Positions 54,853 to 63,791 of a stretch of 64,000 bases of DNA are shown piece by piece. The notes under the pieces were generated by a model. That model was not told the origin of the DNA. It was given only the letters and a program-made list of their open reading frames with translations, and did not search any database. The DNA comes from CAIRDP01 sp037134895 (GTDB taxonomy: Bacteria > Bacteroidota > Bacteroidia > Bacteroidales > FEN-979). The DNA is taken from assembly GCA_037134895.1 (NCBI GenBank), contig JBAXLI010000001.1, forward strand, positions 62,001-126,000, read 5' to 3'. Numbering within the stretch: the stretch's first letter is position 1; every line of letters starts with the position of its first letter. The position numbers were made by a program, and so were the translations under genes.

Positions 54853-55851
54853 TCAGGTTTTTTTATAGGTTATCCGCTTTGAAATGCCGATAAATGGTTT
54901 TTCAATGAATTTATAGAAAAGCCAGGCCGACGCAATCGAAACGAAGAATGCGATGAAAACGAAAACGCTGCGGATAAACTCATCTTTGATATGGCCTTCA
55001 CATACATTGATGATCCTTCCTCCTATCGGAATATGCACAAGATATAATGAATATGAGATGTTGCCGAGAAATTTCGAAACCCTGTCGTTGAATTCAAAAT
55101 AGGTTATGAAGAAGTAGGGAAGCAAGGCTGCCACGAGATAGCGTTTGTCGAACTTCACAAAGATCATGATCAGTGCGATGAGCAGGAATGCCCCGAATTC
55201 CTTTTTGCTGAGGTAGCCGATCTGGAACTGGAAAAGGAGGATGCCGACAATAAACAGCAGTGAATGGTTGAATATAAAATTATGACTGGTTAGAAAGAAG
55301 CCTGAAATACCGAAGATGAGCAGCACTCCGTATGAGAATTTCTTTTCGGGGTGGACCAGCAGGGGAAACAGTAGTGCGATGAGGAGGTAGTACTGGAATT
55401 CTATGGCAAGGGTCCAATATACATCGTTGACCCAGGGAAAGTTGAAAAATGCATTGAGATAACCAAGATGCAGGGCGAGGGCTTCGAAGTTGATGTTGAG
55501 AGCGGCACCACGGTAGTATGGCGAAAGGGTGCTGACCCAGTTCAGGAATATAACCAGGACAATGCTCACCAGGTATGGAGGCTCGATTCGCACAACACGC
55601 TTGGTGAGGAACCTTCCAAAGTCCTTCAGGTGATAAGATCCCCGGTACATCGCATAGGGGATCACAAATCCTGAGATTACAAAAAATACATCCACTCCGA
55701 GAAACCCGAATCTTCCTGAGACATAGAGGATATTGGATTTGCTGAGAAATTCAGGGTTGCCATGGGTGAAATGAAAATAGCATACGGCAAGCGCTGCAAG
55801 TCCCCTGAGGAGGTCGAGAGACGAGAGATATCCTAGTTTTTCGTTCTTCAT
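54853..55851 (-). CDS. Acyltransferase family 3 (OafA-like) membrane protein
   Basis: A 332-residue membrane protein with about ten helices. The N-terminus has the family motif LDLLRGLAALAVCYFHF with the catalytic histidine, then GFLGVDVFFVISGFVIPYAM and the RFLTKRVVRIEPPYLVSI stretch. These enzymes O-acetylate sugars of polysaccharides at the inner membrane using an acyl donor. It lies between the MBOAT/SGNH fusion (15 bases) and the prenyltransferase-like gene (two bases) and should decorate the polysaccharide made by the glycosyltransferases upstream. Confidence 0.92.
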   Translation of the reverse strand: MKNEKLGYLSSLDLLRGLAALAVCYFHFTHGNPEFLSKSNILYVSGRFGFLGVDVFFVISGFVIPYAMYRGSYHLKDFGRFLTKRVVRIEPPYLVSIVLVIFLNWVSTLSPYYRGAALNINFEALALHLGYLNAFFNFPWVNDVYWTLAIEFQYYLLIALLFPLLVHPEKKFSYGVLLIFGISGFFLTSHNFIFNHSLLFIVGILLFQFQIGYLSKKEFGAFLLIALIMIFVKFDKRYLVAALLPYFFITYFEFNDRVSKFLGNISYSLYLVHIPIGGRIINVCEGHIKDEFIRSVFVFIAFFVSIASAWLFYKFIEKPFIGISKRITYKKT

Positions 55852-55866
55852 GGGGAGCGGATGGCT

Positions 55867-56985
55867 TTATTTATTAAGCGATGCAGGATGCAGGGGATCA
55901 ATGGGAAGCTTCGTTAGAAAGCCGTCATGATGCAGGACTTTTATCAGGGTGTCGCAGAATACCGAAACCCCGTTCATGTTCAGGTGGTCGGCATCGTAAA
56001 AGTCAAGGCTGTCAATGATACCCGGCATGCCGTTGAAATTGCGGAAAGGACCAAGGGAAGAAAAAAACCTGTTTATCGAATCGGTATTCAGCCAGGAATT
56101 GTATTTGTACCGGGTGATGAGCGACATGTTCCAGCGTTTCCAGAAGTCCCTGATATCTCTTGAAAAATAGGGATACCCGAAGTTCTGCATGATGTTGAAG
56201 CCAAGCAGCCGTCCGATGCCGATAGCGATATTGGAATACCCGGCAAAATCGGTATAGATCTGGACTGTGAACAGGAAGGCGCCAAGGACAAGAGTGCTGC
56301 TCCCATAGTCGGAGGAGTTGCGGAAGATAAGGCTTACATACTCGGTGCAGTTGTCGGCGATCACGACTTTCATGAATATTCCCCAGAGGATCTGCCTGAG
56401 CCCGTCGGAGGCTTTGGCGGGGTCGAAAACTCGTTTGCCCTGTATCTGGGGCAGGAGGCCGATAGGGCGGTGGATGGGCCCAGCAAGGATGATCGGAAAG
56501 AAACTGAGGGCAAGCAGAACATCGGGCAGGTATTTTTCAGCTTTAAGCTTGTTCTGGTAAGCGTCGATGAGGTAGCTCATCGAAAGGAAGATATAAAAGC
56601 TGATCCCCAGCGGAAGGATGATGTTAAGGGTGACAATGCTTATTTTAAGACCGAAAAGGCCGATTATCCCAGCAAAGCCATCCGCAAAAAAATTATAATA
56701 TTTGAAGATTACTAATGTGATGATGTTTATGAACAAGCCGGCAAGAAAGAAAGGTTTTCGTTTTGATTTCTGTTCTCTTTTCTGAATCTCAATGGCCAAC
56801 TGGTAATTCGACAGGGAGATGAACAGCAGCAGCAGGAGGAACCTCCAGTCCCACCAGCTGTAGAACAGGTAGCTTGCAGCAAGCAGGAAGAGGTTTTGAA
56901 GTTTCAGGTTTCGGCTAAAGACTGACCAGTAAAGAAAAAACACAGCAAAGAAGAAACAAACAAAGGTGACCGATGTAAAAATCAT
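55867..56985 (-). CDS. Truncated MBOAT O-acyltransferase fused to the C-terminus of an SGNH-like hydrolase
   Basis: A 372-residue protein made of two parts. Residues 1-289 are the N-terminal half of an MBOAT/AlgI-type acyltransferase: LFLLAASYLFYSWWDWRF, LPLGISFYIFLSMSYLID and the block YFSRDIRDFWKRWNMSL, which normally leads on to a conserved second half with the catalytic histidine. Here the sequence changes at codon 290 (about 56118) to 83 residues resembling the end of an SGNH hydrolase, including DFYDADHLNMNGVSVF with its DxxH pair. MBOATs are usually 460-500 residues long. The simplest reading is an in-frame deletion joining two neighbouring genes; an assembly error is possible. The catalytic site of neither part is complete. 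Confidence 0.78.
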   Translation of the reverse strand: MIFTSVTFVCFFFAVFFLYWSVFSRNLKLQNLFLLAASYLFYSWWDWRFLLLLLFISLSNYQLAIEIQKREQKSKRKPFFLAGLFINIITLVIFKYYNFFADGFAGIIGLFGLKISIVTLNIILPLGISFYIFLSMSYLIDAYQNKLKAEKYLPDVLLALSFFPIILAGPIHRPIGLLPQIQGKRVFDPAKASDGLRQILWGIFMKVVIADNCTEYVSLIFRNSSDYGSSTLVLGAFLFTVQIYTDFAGYSNIAIGIGRLLGFNIMQNFGYPYFSRDIRDFWKRWNMSLITRYKYNSWLNTDSINRFFSSLGPFRNFNGMPGIIDSLDFYDADHLNMNGVSVFCDTLIKVLHHDGFLTKLPIDPLHPASLNK

Positions 56986-57029
56986 ACTGTCCTATATTTC
57001 TTACAAGCTGTTTCCTTTAGTAAAGGTAA

Positions 57030-57037
57030 CAAATTTA
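57030..57037 (-). promoter_or_regulatory. Putative -7 promoter element (TAAATTTG)
   Basis: Exact TAnnTTTG match on the minus strand, 45 bases before the MBOAT-fusion start at 56985. A small inverted repeat (CCTTTA-G-TAAAGG, 57014-57026) lies just downstream. It may start a three-gene unit of fusion, acyltransferase and prenyltransferase-like protein. Confidence 0.42.
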
Positions 57038-57055
57038 ATTTTCTAAATATTTGTT

Positions 57056-57856
57056 TCAGGCTTTTTTCATTTTGAAAAGGTATGCGCCAGGTTCCTCGTA
57101 AAGTGCATCGAAATCATATCCCTGGAGGTTCAGGTGAAAACTGCTTTTATTGATTACTGCTTCCATCACAGAGTGTACCGACTGTGACGGGCGGTAATTG
57201 TTGATCACGGTGAGCAGCCCGCTCAGTTCGGAGCATTTGGTATTCAAAGGCTGGTCTTCATAATAGGTTGCCGGTATGCTGACAAAGCCCGTGGATTTGC
57301 CCGAAAGAGCATGCTTTAAAAGCATATCATAGATGATGCCAAAGCCGTCAATCCCCGGATGGTCGCCAAAAGAAGTCAGTTTCAATGCCCTGAAACCGCA
57401 GGCTACATCAGGGAAGCTAAGACCGAGGTACTCCTTGAAAAGCATCCTGGCGAACATGTTTGATGCGATTTTTGCGGCCGGGATCCCGAGGGTATGATGA
57501 AAGCGGTCACCCGAAACAAGGTCATATTTTCCAAGTGCGCTGATGAAGGCGGGAATATATTCAGGGTCATGCTGCAAGTCGGCGTCGATGGTGATGAGAT
57601 GGGTGTACCCATGAGTTAGTCCGTGCTCCCTGGCAGTCCTGTAAAAAGCCGAAAGCCCCAGGTTCGACTCTCTAGAAAAACAGGAGTATCCCATTCTTCT
57701 GACCATCTCAGGGGTATTGTCGGTACTTCCGTCGTCGATGACCAGCACATCCATTTTCCAGGGCTCCAGGCGTTTAAGCAGGGAGGGAATGTTCCTTTCT
57801 TCATTGAGGGCTGGAACAGCGATCAGGACATTTATATCGGGGGCAGGGTGTTTCAC
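57056..57856 (-). CDS. GT2-family glycosyltransferase (dolichyl-phosphate mannose synthase-like)
   Basis: A 266-residue GT-A fold enzyme. Motifs: VPALNEERNIPSLL, VIDDGSTDNTPEMV and the metal-binding LITIDADLQHDPEYI, then GDRFH and an arginine-rich region near CGFRALK. The DADLQHDP and CGFR pattern is that of the DPM1-like branch, which loads sugars onto polyprenyl phosphate. Start GTG overlaps the stop of the upstream GT2 gene (GTGA). No transmembrane tail is present. Confidence 0.9.
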   Translation of the reverse strand: MKHPAPDINVLIAVPALNEERNIPSLLKRLEPWKMDVLVIDDGSTDNTPEMVRRMGYSCFSRESNLGLSAFYRTAREHGLTHGYTHLITIDADLQHDPEYIPAFISALGKYDLVSGDRFHHTLGIPAAKIASNMFARMLFKEYLGLSFPDVACGFRALKLTSFGDHPGIDGFGIIYDMLLKHALSGKSTGFVSIPATYYEDQPLNTKCSELSGLLTVINNYRPSQSVHSVMEAVINKSSFHLNLQGYDFDALYEEPGAYLFKMKKA

Positions 57857-58617
57857 TCGAACAGGTATTTGGGGGATTTGTAAAAATGGGCTACGGGCCT
57901 CATGGTTTTAAAGAAGAGTGTAAGCAGGTTCCCGAAGCCGTTCTTTTTCATGGCCCTGTAATCTTCCCTCCACTTTTTCCTGACGTTCTTCATGGTACGG
58001 TTGCTCACGCCTCCTACTCTCATTCTTACCAAAACTTCAGGAATGTATGACGCCCTGATCATATGTTGTACAAGGAACCGCAGGATGCAGTCATAATCGG
58101 CGGCGATGTCGAAGGAGGTATCGAAAGCCCCGTATTTAGTATAATATTCGCGTTTCACGTAAAATGTCGGATGGGGAGGGGCCCAGCCCAACCAGAATTT
58201 CCATAGCCTGCATTTACCGTACCTCCTGTTTGTCAGAAGCTTTCGGATGTCATCCTGGTCGACATACTGTATGTCGCCATAAACCGAATCAGTAACTTCA
58301 TTTTCAAACAATCCCGCCACTTTTGAAAGCACCTCAGAGTTTGCAAAGAAATCATCGGAATGTAAAAATCCCACAACATCGCCGGTGGCCAAAGCCAGGC
58401 CTTTGTTCAGGGCATCATACAACCCATTATCGGGCTCACTTATCCATTTGCTGATCCCTGAACCAAATGATCTGATGATGTTTGTGGTAGTATCGGTTGA
58501 ATTGCCGTCAACGATGATATATTCAATGTCATGATGAGTCTGGGACAATACCGACTTTATGGTATGTTCAAGATGTTTTTCACTGTTATGGCAGATGGTA
58601 ATGACCGAGATCTTCAA
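57853..58617 (-). CDS. GT2-family glycosyltransferase
   Basis: A 254-residue GT-A enzyme starting with a TTG: MKISVITICHNSEKHLEHTI, then IIVDGNSTDTTTNIIRSF and the DxD-like GFLHSDDFF; the acceptor-side motif is AADYDCILRFL. It resembles WcaA-type or colanic-acid transferases. No ATG is available upstream in frame before a stop. Overlaps the next gene by four bases. Confidence 0.9.
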   Translation of the reverse strand: MKISVITICHNSEKHLEHTIKSVLSQTHHDIEYIIVDGNSTDTTTNIIRSFGSGISKWISEPDNGLYDALNKGLALATGDVVGFLHSDDFFANSEVLSKVAGLFENEVTDSVYGDIQYVDQDDIRKLLTNRRYGKCRLWKFWLGWAPPHPTFYVKREYYTKYGAFDTSFDIAADYDCILRFLVQHMIRASYIPEVLVRMRVGGVSNRTMKNVRKKWREDYRAMKKNGFGNLLTLFFKTMRPVAHFYKSPKYLFE

Positions 58618-58642
58618 AGCGGGATGGTTTATTTTTCATTGA

Positions 58643-60070
58643 TTATGCTGACTTTGCTTTGACAGGATCAACCCCGGTAATTGTATTTCCGATAACAATG
58701 ACCTTCTTCCTGTTCTGCAACAGTTCCATGATCTTTTTGGTGAGGTAAAATACGATGAATGTCAGGATGGAAGCTTTGAAAAGATAATTGAAAACGGTCG
58801 CGAAGTCGGTTTCTGCCTTCATGACCTGGAAGAATAGCAGCGGGATCCAGATGATCAGTGTGGGATTCTTTTTTGAAATCGCGATCACTTTTACAATGAC
58901 CCAGTTGTACAAAAGGCAGATAAGGAAAATAAATACCATGCTTCCCCCATAACCGAAATTGGCATAACCTTCTCCGACTAGGGAAATATCCATGCTTGTT
59001 GTTTCGGGGAGAGGAGTCCCTGTAAACCTTTCGAAGTTCGCCCTTCCTCCCGCTTTGACTTTTCCCGGAGCAAGGAATCTGGGAAGGAGTGAGGCGTACA
59101 TCGCGGATTCTATGGTTTCGCCTCTCACAAAGGGCTGTTTGGCAGGCATGTAATTCATGATCCTGGCAATGATCCATCCCTGGTTCAACCTTGCTGCCAT
59201 ATTTTCCATGGGCCCGCTGGCGAAAAGGCTGGAGGGATCAGACAACCTCTGGGCAATGATTTCCTTGTAGATCTCAGAATTGCTCTTGCTGCTGCTTGCA
59301 TACCATGTCGCCAGGCGGTATTCCTCCTTGGTCGACTGTACGAGCATGGTGGCGAATATGCCGATTGAAACGATAAGGATCTTTCCCCACATAGGAATCC
59401 TGGTCACCATGGCAATGATCAGGAAAGACAGAATGAACCATTGCAGCAATTCTCCGAACATACCCTGCAGTATTGCTGCCGAGGTTGCCAGCCCCATGAT
59501 CCCGCCGAAGATCAGCCATTTGTATTTAGAGCTGCTGAAAAGAATCATGTACATGCCCACATATTGCAGGTTGGTGATGAGAAATACCAGGAAAGTCAGG
59601 CTTGAGGGAAGCGCTTTTCCTGTAAAGCCTGCAACAAGCCCTATTCCCGCAAGCACATAGCCAAGGTAAGGATGTTCAGCAATGTAAACCTTCATCCTGT
59701 CTATGTCTTCATTGTTAATGATACGCTCATCCCTGAGCGGGAGGTATAATCCCAGCACCATGAAGTAACAGAAAGGAACCACGAAATTCATATAGGTATC
59801 CTCCGGTACCGCCATATAATACAGTTCGTCGTAAGGCAGGATGTTATAAGCCATAACCGGCCCGATGATCCATTGCATGAGTGCCATGAATGCAATAAGA
59901 TCACGGATCTCGATCCGGTTTCCAAGGTCCTGAAAGAATTTAGTGGCAACACATACAAAAAGGGCGATACCGAGCACCGACACAAAATACAGTCCTGTAA
60001 AGATTTCCAGGTATGCGAAAACCAAAAACCAGAGTGCTGACAATCGTATGCTTCGGCCTGAGATGTACAT
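58643..60070 (-). CDS. Polytopic membrane protein, O-antigen polymerase-like
   Basis: A 475-residue membrane protein with about eleven hydrophobic segments and a large periplasmic loop at about 265-355 (GPMENMAARLNQGWIIARIM, FERFTGTPLPETTSMD). The ATG at 60070 is preferred because the longer frame runs into the upstream gene. The layout (many helices, one large loop late in the chain, in a glycosyltransferase operon) resembles Wzy-type polymerases or O-antigen ligases, but I find no defining motif, so the role is inferred from context. Confidence 0.78.
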   Translation of the reverse strand: MYISGRSIRLSALWFLVFAYLEIFTGLYFVSVLGIALFVCVATKFFQDLGNRIEIRDLIAFMALMQWIIGPVMAYNILPYDELYYMAVPEDTYMNFVVPFCYFMVLGLYLPLRDERIINNEDIDRMKVYIAEHPYLGYVLAGIGLVAGFTGKALPSSLTFLVFLITNLQYVGMYMILFSSSKYKWLIFGGIMGLATSAAILQGMFGELLQWFILSFLIIAMVTRIPMWGKILIVSIGIFATMLVQSTKEEYRLATWYASSSKSNSEIYKEIIAQRLSDPSSLFASGPMENMAARLNQGWIIARIMNYMPAKQPFVRGETIESAMYASLLPRFLAPGKVKAGGRANFERFTGTPLPETTSMDISLVGEGYANFGYGGSMVFIFLICLLYNWVIVKVIAISKKNPTLIIWIPLLFFQVMKAETDFATVFNYLFKASILTFIVFYLTKKIMELLQNRKKVIVIGNTITGVDPVKAKSA

Positions 60071-60074
60071 TTTT

Positions 60075-61247
60075 TTATCTGATGTGGTCAGGTATATATT
60101 TTTCAAAACTTCTGCAGATGGTTTCAAATGACCAGGGTTCAATGATTTTCGCCGAGGCTCTTCCCATCTCAATGCAATATTGCCGGGATATGGTCATTTT
60201 ATCGAGTAAGTCTGCATAGCCTGAAACTTTACCCGATGCAACAACATAACCATTCTCTCCCGGTTTGACCAGGTCTGGGGCACATCCGGTTTTATCGCTT
60301 ACCAGCACAGCCTTTCCGCAGGCCATGGCTTCGTTCACAACCAGTCCCCAGGTTTCTCCCGGTCCCTGCGAAGGTAATGCCAGGATATCGCTCATATAGT
60401 AAACTGCCGGCATGCGGCTCTGGTTCTGGAAAGGAATGAAGTGAAACTGTTTATTCCCCGAAGTAAGTTCTTTCATCTGGCCTTCGAGAGCACCGTTGCC
60501 GACAAAAATGAAATGAAGCCCGGGTTTGTTTAACTGCAATGCAGCCCTGATCAGCATCAGGGGATCTTTCTTGGGTTCGAATTTCCCAACAAAAAGCACG
60601 GCAATCTCATCCAGACCTATCCCGAGTTCAGTCCTCCATTTTTCTGCTTCAATTCGCATACTGCCCGAAGGATCGCTGAACCTCCGGTTATCGATCGCAT
60701 GAGGAGCGAAGAACAGATGATCTGCTTTGAATCCATGCTTGATAAAATACCTCCGGTTGTTTTCACCTACATACATTGCAAAATCTGCATTCCTGTATAC
60801 AAAGCGAAGCACCAGCCTGCGCAGGGCAGGTTTTATTCCGGGCACTTCATCCAGCAAAGTCGAATCACCCCTGAACCACACAGGAATCCTTCCTTTAAAA
60901 AATTTCATGGCATGATAGTGGGCATGATAATTCCATCCATATACCATCACGGCTTCAGCGCCCCAGCTTTTGATCATTCCATTAAGGCCGGGGCACACAA
61001 GGCCTTTAAAGGAACCCGGACCTGGGTTTTGAGAAACGTTTTCAGCAAATTCATGTGAATAGCCTTCAAGCAAAGGAATATCCCATTGTATAGTCTTCCC
61101 GAAGTCCTTGTCGAACAAGGATTCCCTGCTCTGGCTCCAGGTATAAAAAACCCTGATATCAAGAATCTCAGACTTTGCCAGCATGGCGAACAATGGGGCA
61201 TTGTACTGGATCGGATGCGAACTTATAATTGCAAGCTTTTTCTTCAT
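60075..61247 (-). CDS. GT4-like glycosyltransferase
   Basis: A 390-residue GT-B enzyme. N-terminal marks: IISSHPIQYNAPLFAML. The C-terminal domain has EIAVLFVGKFEPKKDPLMLI, then PSQGPGETWGLVVNEAMACGKAVLVSD, where the EAMACGKAVLVSD motif and the preceding Glu are typical of nucleotide-sugar binding in GT4. Stop is four bases from the polymerase-like gene start. Overlaps the next upstream gene by four bases. Confidence 0.92.
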   Translation of the reverse strand: MKKKLAIISSHPIQYNAPLFAMLAKSEILDIRVFYTWSQSRESLFDKDFGKTIQWDIPLLEGYSHEFAENVSQNPGPGSFKGLVCPGLNGMIKSWGAEAVMVYGWNYHAHYHAMKFFKGRIPVWFRGDSTLLDEVPGIKPALRRLVLRFVYRNADFAMYVGENNRRYFIKHGFKADHLFFAPHAIDNRRFSDPSGSMRIEAEKWRTELGIGLDEIAVLFVGKFEPKKDPLMLIRAALQLNKPGLHFIFVGNGALEGQMKELTSGNKQFHFIPFQNQSRMPAVYYMSDILALPSQGPGETWGLVVNEAMACGKAVLVSDKTGCAPDLVKPGENGYVVASGKVSGYADLLDKMTISRQYCIEMGRASAKIIEPWSFETICRSFEKYIPDHIR

Positions 61248-62536
61248 GAACCCAGGATTTTTTCAAAAAACACGACCTGCCTTCTTGTGGCTTCCCTTGC
61301 AGAATACGGCTCAAATTCTTTCCAGTTTGTACCAGGTATAAAAGGAAGCTTCTCCAGGTATTCATCAAATGAGGAAAGTACTTTTTCGCCAAGTGTTTCA
61401 GGATCGAAATCATTCCTGAATGTCACGCAAGTCCCGGCCCCGGTTGCAGCAAGGATACCGACTACTGTGCTGTTTTCGTTGAACACCGCGATAAGCGGCT
61501 GGTTGGCAAGGATGTAGGGATACAACTTGGATGCAGTGTAATTGGTGTCGGTAGATCCGGGTATAATAAGGATGTCGGCATTCTTCAGAACCTGCAGGGC
61601 TGTGAAATAGGGCAGCCGGTCGGTGATCTCCACGACCTGGGCCTGCACCCCGAATTTTTCAGCCATGGGTATAATGGTTTTCTCACCCTGCCCGTCGGCC
61701 GCATAGCTTGTGCCAACAAAATACATCCTGACTTTCGAGTAAATCTCCCTGTTTCTCTCAAGGCCTTTTTTAAGTGCCGAAAAGATCCCGCTCACCGCCA
61801 GTCCCATATCATGTCCGCCCCGGCCGATATAAGCAAAATTAATCACATCGGGAGATGGCTTGAACAAAGGGTTGGCAATACCCGCTTTTTCCAGCACATC
61901 GAAATCTATGGATGCCCCTCCGAACGGGATCACCTCACACATCCCGGGTTTAATGTTGTTGTACCGTTCCATCAGCGTTTTCGGGTATCCCGGGGAAACA
62001 GAGATGATGCCGTCAACTTTTTTCATCGTGAATGCCTCCATGTATTTATCCATGGTGTAGGCGAGCAGGAACTTAGGCGGGCGCTGATGTTTGGGTTTGT
62101 CCAGGTAAAAATCGTTTCTCCAGGGGTCCTGCATGTCGATGATAAACGGGATGCCGAATTTCCGTTTCCAGTAGCGGCCCAGTACCATGACCGGGAAGGC
62201 CGTAGTGGAAAAATAGATGAGGTCAAAATGTTCTTTCCTGATCAGTTTGTTGCAGGTCTTCAGGTAAAACCACAAGGAACGGTATCCCAGGCTCCCCAGC
62301 CCGATCTTTCGCGTAAATTTCGCATCAAACGCCTTTATACGGATAATTTTTGCGGTTGAAGGAATGGTCTCAAGAAGCACGGGGTCTTCACTCATCTCCA
62401 CAAAGCCAGGCTCCACAGCCACAACGGTTGCCTCCCATCCCATTTCGGGGAAATACAACAGGCTCTGCCTTACCCGGTGCATATCGGCTGCATTGACAGG
62501 AGGGAAGTTGGGCGATATGATCAGGATCTTTTTCAT
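61244..62536 (-). CDS. GT4-like glycosyltransferase
   Basis: A 430-residue GT-B fold enzyme. N-terminal ILIISPNFPPVNAADMHRVR is the usual acceptor-domain loop; a middle DLIYFSTTAFPVMVLGRYWK and PFIIDMQDPWRNDFYLD follow; the C-terminal domain has NFAYIGRGGHDMGLAVSGIF and PGSTDTNYTASKLYPYILAN. The usual E-x7-E motif is less clear than in its neighbours. ATGA overlaps at both ends show tight coupling. Confidence 0.88.
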   Translation of the reverse strand: MKKILIISPNFPPVNAADMHRVRQSLLYFPEMGWEATVVAVEPGFVEMSEDPVLLETIPSTAKIIRIKAFDAKFTRKIGLGSLGYRSLWFYLKTCNKLIRKEHFDLIYFSTTAFPVMVLGRYWKRKFGIPFIIDMQDPWRNDFYLDKPKHQRPPKFLLAYTMDKYMEAFTMKKVDGIISVSPGYPKTLMERYNNIKPGMCEVIPFGGASIDFDVLEKAGIANPLFKPSPDVINFAYIGRGGHDMGLAVSGIFSALKKGLERNREIYSKVRMYFVGTSYAADGQGEKTIIPMAEKFGVQAQVVEITDRLPYFTALQVLKNADILIIPGSTDTNYTASKLYPYILANQPLIAVFNENSTVVGILAATGAGTCVTFRNDFDPETLGEKVLSSFDEYLEKLPFIPGTNWKEFEPYSAREATRRQVVFFEKILGS

Positions 62537-63789
62537 TTTCTGGCGGATGTTAAAGCGTCGGTGATCCAGCGTACAAGCATTGGCTCTTGTTTCTCCCAGC
62601 AGAATTTCTCCCTGGCCGAAGCCACTGCAGCCTGCTTTGCGGCAGCGAGTTTCCCCGGGTCTTTCAGCAGGCTGTTCAGAAGTCCCGCAAATCCCTGCCT
62701 GTCTTTGTTCCGGAACAGGAAAACGGCCGAAAGCGCTTCCCTTGCGACTTCCTGTTGCCCTGCCGTATCGGTCGCAACCACGGCGATGCCTCCCTGCAGG
62801 TACTGCAGTATCTTATTGGTGATGGTGAGATTGCGGCTGTCGGGCTGGTATTCTTCAGTGGCCAGGCCAATGTCGTGTTCGGCTATGCGGGACAATAATT
62901 CTGTATGAGGTACCAGTTGATGAAAATAGAGCCGGTGCCCTTTCTCCCCCGGGAATTTATTCATCAGTTCCTTCTGAAATCCTTCAAACAGCCGGCCCCT
63001 CAGGTGAAACTCAAGCGGGACGTCAACATCGGCAAGGCTTTCAATCAAGAATTCAATCCCCCTGCCAGGACCAATAGTCTGCGAATACCAGTGAATTGAA
63101 GGCATTGCCCTGTCAACCCTGTCTTTTACCTGCCTGTCAAGATTGTCCCTGTCGCTGAACGGAAAAACGTTCTGAAGGACCTTCGGCGGACCGGTACCTG
63201 CAAATTTCCCCAAAGCATCTGCCAGGGCCTGCGAGGTTGTATAGCAAAGAATGCCATTCTGTAATGCAAATTTCTCGGATTCTTCCAGCAGTTTAATCGG
63301 ACGAGAACGGTTTGCTTCTGGAAGAAGGTCGTGGGAGTACCAGTCTTCAATGTCAAATGCCACCCTGAACCCTTTCCTGATAAGCCTGCATCCTATCACT
63401 GTGCTGACCTCCTGGTGGCAGGTATACAGGTCGGCCTGTTCCCCGATCGCAGCCCTGAGGTTCTTATGGTAATCATAACCCAATGCGTACACATTCTCCA
63501 GGCCAAAGCGGGAGATGGCCTCACCGGCAGCCCTTCTCACAAGCCTTTGCCTGAGGCGGTACCAGGAAGAAGCTTCAGAAGGGATCAGGTTTACTGCGCC
63601 TTTCAGTATGATGCCGGTATTCTCAATGAGCTTAAGATCTTCGGCCAGCAGGTCGGGATAAGTGAAGGTGGTTATGATCACCACGATGAAGCCTGCAGCA
63701 TCAAGCGCCACAGCTTCCTTCACAACCCTTGGATTGCGGCAGAGATGGCTCTGTGTGAGTATACAAACCTTTTTATTCAGAGTTCCCAT
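62533..63789 (-). CDS. GT4-like glycosyltransferase
   Basis: A 418-residue GT-B fold enzyme with N-terminal VCILTQSHLCRNPRVVKEAV and C-terminal IHWYSQTIGPGRGIEFLIES, IGLATEEYQPDSRNLTITNK and ILQYLQGGIAVVATDTAGQQ. The last stretch takes the place of the usual EAMA motif. Upstream gene ends two bases before its start. Confidence 0.88.
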   Translation of the reverse strand: MGTLNKKVCILTQSHLCRNPRVVKEAVALDAAGFIVVIITTFTYPDLLAEDLKLIENTGIILKGAVNLIPSEASSWYRLRQRLVRRAAGEAISRFGLENVYALGYDYHKNLRAAIGEQADLYTCHQEVSTVIGCRLIRKGFRVAFDIEDWYSHDLLPEANRSRPIKLLEESEKFALQNGILCYTTSQALADALGKFAGTGPPKVLQNVFPFSDRDNLDRQVKDRVDRAMPSIHWYSQTIGPGRGIEFLIESLADVDVPLEFHLRGRLFEGFQKELMNKFPGEKGHRLYFHQLVPHTELLSRIAEHDIGLATEEYQPDSRNLTITNKILQYLQGGIAVVATDTAGQQEVAREALSAVFLFRNKDRQGFAGLLNSLLKDPGKLAAAKQAAVASAREKFCWEKQEPMLVRWITDALTSARK

Positions 63790-63791
63790 TC

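Noticed and set aside
57655..57680. GGTTCGACTC resembling a tRNA T-arm
   Set aside because: It lies inside the GT2 gene and no acceptor, D-arm or anticodon stem can be formed around it.
61811..62359. Plus-strand open frame of 182 codons
   Set aside because: Antisense to a GT4-like gene; no start context, no motifs.
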